Assembly: GCA_021815285.1 (NCBI GenBank)
Contig: JAKAHE010000020.1
Location: forward strand, 1 to 15,519
From: Nitrospirota bacterium
Lineage (GTDB): Bacteria; Nitrospirota; JACRHJ01
Length of the DNA: 15,519 nt
Reading direction: 5' to 3'
Below the pieces are notes generated by a model. The model was not told the origin of the DNA. It ran no database searches and was given only the letters and a program-made list of their open reading frames with translations. Positions 12,155-15,519 of the stretch are shown here, one piece after another; position 1 is the stretch's first letter, and each line of letters starts with the position of its first letter. The translations under genes were made by a program, and so were the position numbers.

Positions 12155-14666
12155 GGAGTTCAAACCAGGAAATACTTATTGCTCCCGCCGCAAAACAGAT
12201 AAATATATCAATGGAACCGAGCCTGCCGAACTTGAATATCTCGCGCAGAAAAGGCAGGGACAGCACAAGCGCCAGAAAAACCGCGGCCCCGGCCAGAACC
12301 CACCAGAGCGCGGCATTCGGCCTGCGGAAGGTCGAAAAAACGGTCCTCGACCACGAGCGGTTTGTCAGGATAAGGGCCAGGTTGGCTATAATCAGGGTCG
12401 TGAAGAACATGGCGCGCGCCTCTCCCTCACCCCGGCCCGTTCTTACGGCGAAATAAAATATGCCAAAGACAAATGCCAGCACGCTGATGCCCTGAAGGAC
12501 GCTGATTGAAACCGCCTTGATTCCGAACAGGTTTTCGTTTCGGCTCCTCGGCGGACGCTCCATTATGCCCCGCTCCTCCGGCTCCGCCTCGAAGACGACG
12601 GAGCACGCCGGGTCGATTATCATCTCAAGGAAGAGTATGTGCACGGGCAGAAGCGCCGCCGGCCATTTCAGGAGCACGGGAATCAGGGCCATGCCCGCAA
12701 TCGGGACATGTATGGCAAGGGTATAGGAGATGGCCTTTTTGATGTTGTCGAATATCCTCCGGCCCATCTTCACAGCCTTGACTATCGACGAGAAATCGTC
12801 GTCGAGCAGGACAAGGTCGGCAGACTCGCGCGCAACGTCGGTGCCGCGCTCCCCCATGGCTATGCCGATATGAGCCGATTTCAGGGCGGGCGCGTCGTTT
12901 ACCCCGTCCCCCGTCATGGCGACTATCTCCCCGTCTTCCTTCAACGCGTTTACCAACCTAAGCTTCTGCTCCGGGACGACCCTTGCGAAGATGTCAGCCG
13001 ATTTTATCCGTTCACGCAGTTCCGTGTCGGTCATCTTGTCAACCTCAGGCCCCGTTATGACGTCGAGGCGCTCGAACCCGACTTCTCTCGCCACGTTCCG
13101 GGCGGTGCCGGGGTAATCTCCGGTAATCATGATAACCCGTATGCCGGCTTTGCGGCAGTCCCTGACCGCTTCCGCGGCCATTGGCCGCACCGGGTCTGAA
13201 AGACCTATCAATCCTGCGAATTCGAATACGAAGTCGTGCTGCATGTCGGGCAGAGAGTCCCGGTTGTAGAAAGCCTTGGCGACGCCGATTACACGAAGCC
13301 CACTGTCGGTCATCCCGCCGATATTAGACGAGATCTCGGATATTTTTTCGGCGTCAAGGTGGCACAGATCGGCTATCGCCTCCGGAGCTCCCTTCACCGC
13401 GACGATATAGCCGGATTCGTCGCGGGATTTCCATGCGCGGGAAACGGAAAGCAGACTTCCGGAGAGCGGATATTCCCTGGCCAGCGTCCAGTCGCCGTGC
13501 AGGTGCGCGGTTTCCTTGAGCGCCGTTTCCCCAAGCCGCCTTATGGACACCTCCATGGGGTCGAACGGGTCTGACTGGCTGGCAAGTATGGCAAACTCCA
13601 CAAGTTCGTGGAATTTCTCCGGGAGAGGCTTCGTGGGATTTATGGCGTAAGTCTCTTCTTTGGCGTAGACCTCGCTTACGGCCATGCGGTTCTGCGTCAG
13701 GGTCCCGGTCTTGTCCACGCACAGGACGGTAGCCGCGCCGAGCATCTCAATCGCCTGTGTGCGCCTGGTCAATACCCGGTTTCGTGAGATGCGCCATGCG
13801 CCCAGGGCCAGGAACACGACGAGTATGACCGGGAGTTCCTCCGGGAGGATGGACATGGCCAGCGTTATGCCCGCAAGAATTCCGTGCAGCCAGTTCCCGC
13901 GCGTAAGGCCGTAAACGATTATCACAAGCGCGCATACCGACAGGCCGCCCGCGGCGAGTATCTTAACTATCCTGGCCGTCTGCTTCTGCAGGAGGGTGTC
14001 TTCGCTGTCTATCGACTGAAGCGACCTGCCTATCCTGCCTATCTCCGTCCGGATGCCTGTGGCTTTCGCCTCCGCTATTCCCCGGCCCTGCACCACCAGC
14101 GTGCCAGAATATATGGACGGCAGGTCGTCTCCGCCCGGAGGGCCGATTTTCAACTCTCCAATAGCGCAACTCTTGCGCACCGGCGCGGACTCGCCTGTCA
14201 ATAACGACTCGTCTACAGAAAGGTTCAGGCAGGAAAGAACAATCGCGTCAGCCGGCACCCTGTCTCCCTCCTTCAGAACCAGAATGTCGCCACGGACTAC
14301 ATCCCGTCCCGGAATCCTCTTCTCCACTCCTTCCCGGATTACGATTGTGCGGGGGCTGGACAGCTCCCGCAGGGCTTCGAGGGCGCGCTGCGTCTTCCGT
14401 TCCTGGTAGAAAGTTATTCCCATCACGGCAAAGACGAACGTCAGAAGCATCAGCGCTTCCCTTACGTCCCCGATGATGAGATAGAGGACGCCGCCGGCAA
14501 TCAGCAGCAGAAACATCGGCTCGCTAACTATCTTTAAGATAATGGACAGGACGCTTCTGCGGCGTTCGGAGGGGAGTTCGTTATAGCCTTCTTCATCCAG
14601 GATACTGCGCGCCTGCGCCTCAGACAGCCCCCGGATATTATTCGTTATGTCGGAGTTGCCGTTCAA
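12135..14666 (-). CDS. P-type cation-transporting ATPase (P2-like, COG0474 type)
   Basis: An 843-residue membrane pump that uses an aspartyl-phosphate cycle to move cations. It has the N-terminal cation-ATPase motif GLSEAQARSILDEEGYNELP (13-32) and actuator loop TGES (157-160). PEELP is in M4 (275-279), and the phosphorylated Asp318 is in DKTGTLT. Further motifs are KGAPE (425-429), TGDYPGTA (515-522) and TGDGVNDAP (585-593). Ten hydrophobic helices in the usual places are plausible. In M5-M6 the metal ligands differ from SERCA (see findings), so the ion is unknown. The only usable start is TTG 14666: an in-frame TGA lies 9 codons upstream and the conserved N-terminal motif begins at residue 13. 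TTG overlaps the TGA of the upstream phosphoesterase (TTGA), implying coupling, and no Shine-Dalgarno is seen. Confidence 0.93.
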   Translation of the reverse strand: MNGNSDITNNIRGLSEAQARSILDEEGYNELPSERRRSVLSIILKIVSEPMFLLLIAGGVLYLIIGDVREALMLLTFVFAVMGITFYQERKTQRALEALRELSSPRTIVIREGVEKRIPGRDVVRGDILVLKEGDRVPADAIVLSCLNLSVDESLLTGESAPVRKSCAIGELKIGPPGGDDLPSIYSGTLVVQGRGIAEAKATGIRTEIGRIGRSLQSIDSEDTLLQKQTARIVKILAAGGLSVCALVIIVYGLTRGNWLHGILAGITLAMSILPEELPVILVVFLALGAWRISRNRVLTRRTQAIEMLGAATVLCVDKTGTLTQNRMAVSEVYAKEETYAINPTKPLPEKFHELVEFAILASQSDPFDPMEVSIRRLGETALKETAHLHGDWTLAREYPLSGSLLSVSRAWKSRDESGYIVAVKGAPEAIADLCHLDAEKISEISSNIGGMTDSGLRVIGVAKAFYNRDSLPDMQHDFVFEFAGLIGLSDPVRPMAAEAVRDCRKAGIRVIMITGDYPGTARNVAREVGFERLDVITGPEVDKMTDTELRERIKSADIFARVVPEQKLRLVNALKEDGEIVAMTGDGVNDAPALKSAHIGIAMGERGTDVARESADLVLLDDDFSSIVKAVKMGRRIFDNIKKAISYTLAIHVPIAGMALIPVLLKWPAALLPVHILFLEMIIDPACSVVFEAEPEERGIMERPPRSRNENLFGIKAVSISVLQGISVLAFVFGIFYFAVRTGRGEGEARAMFFTTLIIANLALILTNRSWSRTVFSTFRRPNAALWWVLAGAAVFLALVLSLPFLREIFKFGRLGSIDIFICFAAGAISISWFELLKIIDS

Positions 14667-15505
14667 ATTTGGAGTTTTATATCCACGATTTCAGGCGTAT
14701 TTCCGGTCCGCATGGGAGGGCCCCAGCCACCGACACCGTCCGTCACGTAGAGCGAGTAGTTTCCCATTTTAAAAAGGCCGTAGTCATGGCCCTTGTATAT
14801 CGCGTGGGTAATGAAGTTCACTGGGAATATCTGGCCCTTGTGCGTGTGACCGCAAAGCTCGAGGTTTACTCCGGCCTCCTTTGCCTGGCCGATCATCACC
14901 GGGGCGTGATACAGGAGTATCGTGGGCATACCCGGCACAAAACCGGGCATGTTTTTTATTGTTTTCAGGATATTTTTCGTATGACCCCGCTTCGGGTAGC
15001 TTATGCCTATCAACTGAAGGCCCCGGATGTCCTTGAGCGAGTCGTCGAGGATTGTTACCTTTGTCGTCTTCAGTATGGCATAGGCCTTTCTTACCCCGAA
15101 GTATGTCTCGTGATTACCGGTCACAAAATAGACGCCATCCGGCGCGTCAAGGTCGTTCAACGGGGCCACAAGTCCCGGCGAGGCGCCGTCCATCCCGTCG
15201 AAGAGGTCTCCCGTGATAACGACCATATCCGGGTGCAGGCTGTTTGTCATGCTCACGACTTTCTTAAGAAAACCCTGCTTGTAGATAAAACCCAGGTGAA
15301 CGTCCGAGATCTGCACGATGGTCTTTCCGTTCCATGCGGCGGGAAGGTTTTTTATGCTTACCGTAATATCCCTGACGCGCGGATGGAACGCGTTCCACAC
15401 GCCGTAGACGGAATACGCAATGGCGACGAACAGGAATATGCCGCCGACTAGGGCGGCAGGGGCCTTATGGCCGACGGCAGAAAGTATCCACGTCCGAACA
15501 GGCAT
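14663..15505 (-). CDS. Membrane-anchored calcineurin-like metallophosphoesterase (possibly 5'-truncated by the window)
   Basis: A two-metal phosphoesterase with all active-site motifs: ISDVHLG (Asp68, His70), ITGDLFDG (Asp100), VTGNHE (130-133), LYHAP (His200) and LCGHTHKGQ (219-225). One transmembrane helix (about residues 17-39) precedes the conserved PRVRDITVSIKNLP segment, as in the YkuE/YaeI-type group, so the catalytic domain faces one side of the membrane. ATG 15505 gives 280 residues. Family members are often 350 or more with several N-terminal helices, and the frame stays open to the window edge, reading IAII before this Met. The true start may therefore lie outside. Substrate is unknown; some relatives act on lipid A precursors or other phospho-compounds. 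Its stop overlaps the ATPase start, making a two-gene operon. Confidence 0.9.
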   Translation of the reverse strand: MPVRTWILSAVGHKAPAALVGGIFLFVAIAYSVYGVWNAFHPRVRDITVSIKNLPAAWNGKTIVQISDVHLGFIYKQGFLKKVVSMTNSLHPDMVVITGDLFDGMDGASPGLVAPLNDLDAPDGVYFVTGNHETYFGVRKAYAILKTTKVTILDDSLKDIRGLQLIGISYPKRGHTKNILKTIKNMPGFVPGMPTILLYHAPVMIGQAKEAGVNLELCGHTHKGQIFPVNFITHAIYKGHDYGLFKMGNYSLYVTDGVGGWGPPMRTGNTPEIVDIKLQI

Positions 15506-15519
15506 AATTATAGCAATGT

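Noticed and set aside
15506..15511. TATAAT on the minus strand just before the phosphoesterase ATG
   Set aside because: It abuts the start codon, so a transcript would begin inside the gene; it reads as Ile codons in a frame open to the edge.
1..15519. CRISPR arrays, tRNA/rRNA genes, tmRNA gene and insertion sequences
   Set aside because: No spaced direct repeats, cloverleaf-like segments, transposase motifs or terminal inverted repeats were seen on either strand.

Overview
The window looks like chromosomal core-genome DNA from a Gram-negative, non-enteric bacterium. GC is moderately high, isoleucine is often encoded by ATA, and genes are tightly packed with stop/start overlaps. A PilT-family ATPase, PgpA, TatA and a FixL-like PAS kinase are present, and the recA-pilT-recX order and PilT C-terminus recall deltaproteobacterial (Desulfobacterota) or Nitrospirota relatives. 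That placement is an impression from gene content, not a measurement.

Left part (1-2490): the N-terminal half of uvrA runs off the left edge on the minus strand, divergent from smpB on the plus strand. Behind smpB lie a 53-residue membrane protein too short for most gene finders and, directly after its stop codon, a 43-codon remnant of a cupin gene.

Central plus-strand block (2530-7659): pgpA, cinA, thpR, recA, a pilT-like gene and recX follow one another with overlaps or short gaps, behind a sigma70-type promoter. Most of these genes act in recombination, RNA or nucleotide repair, or type IV pilus retraction. cinA, recA and pilT are all linked to natural transformation in other bacteria. 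A separate strong promoter then drives a solitary tatA, which ends at a clear intrinsic terminator.

Minus-strand pair (8100-11415): a citrate synthase of the short bacterial type and a soluble three-PAS histidine kinase, each with an extended -10 element upstream. The kinase's first PAS domain resembles the haem PAS of FixL and keeps the proximal histidine position. No response regulator is visible nearby.

Right part (11443-15519): a divergent, palindrome-containing intergenic region leads on the plus strand into two small unrecognised genes, a three-helix membrane protein and a basic soluble protein. These converge on, and slightly overlap, a P-type cation ATPase on the minus strand. The ATPase starts from TTG, overlapping the stop codon of a membrane-anchored calcineurin-like metallophosphoesterase that may continue past the right edge.

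No tRNA, rRNA, CRISPR array, insertion sequence or phage gene was found. The most interesting signals are the FixL-like sensor, the eroded N-terminal domain of CinA, the cupin remnant, the recA-pilT-recX arrangement and the unrecognised two-gene unit at 11623-12154.
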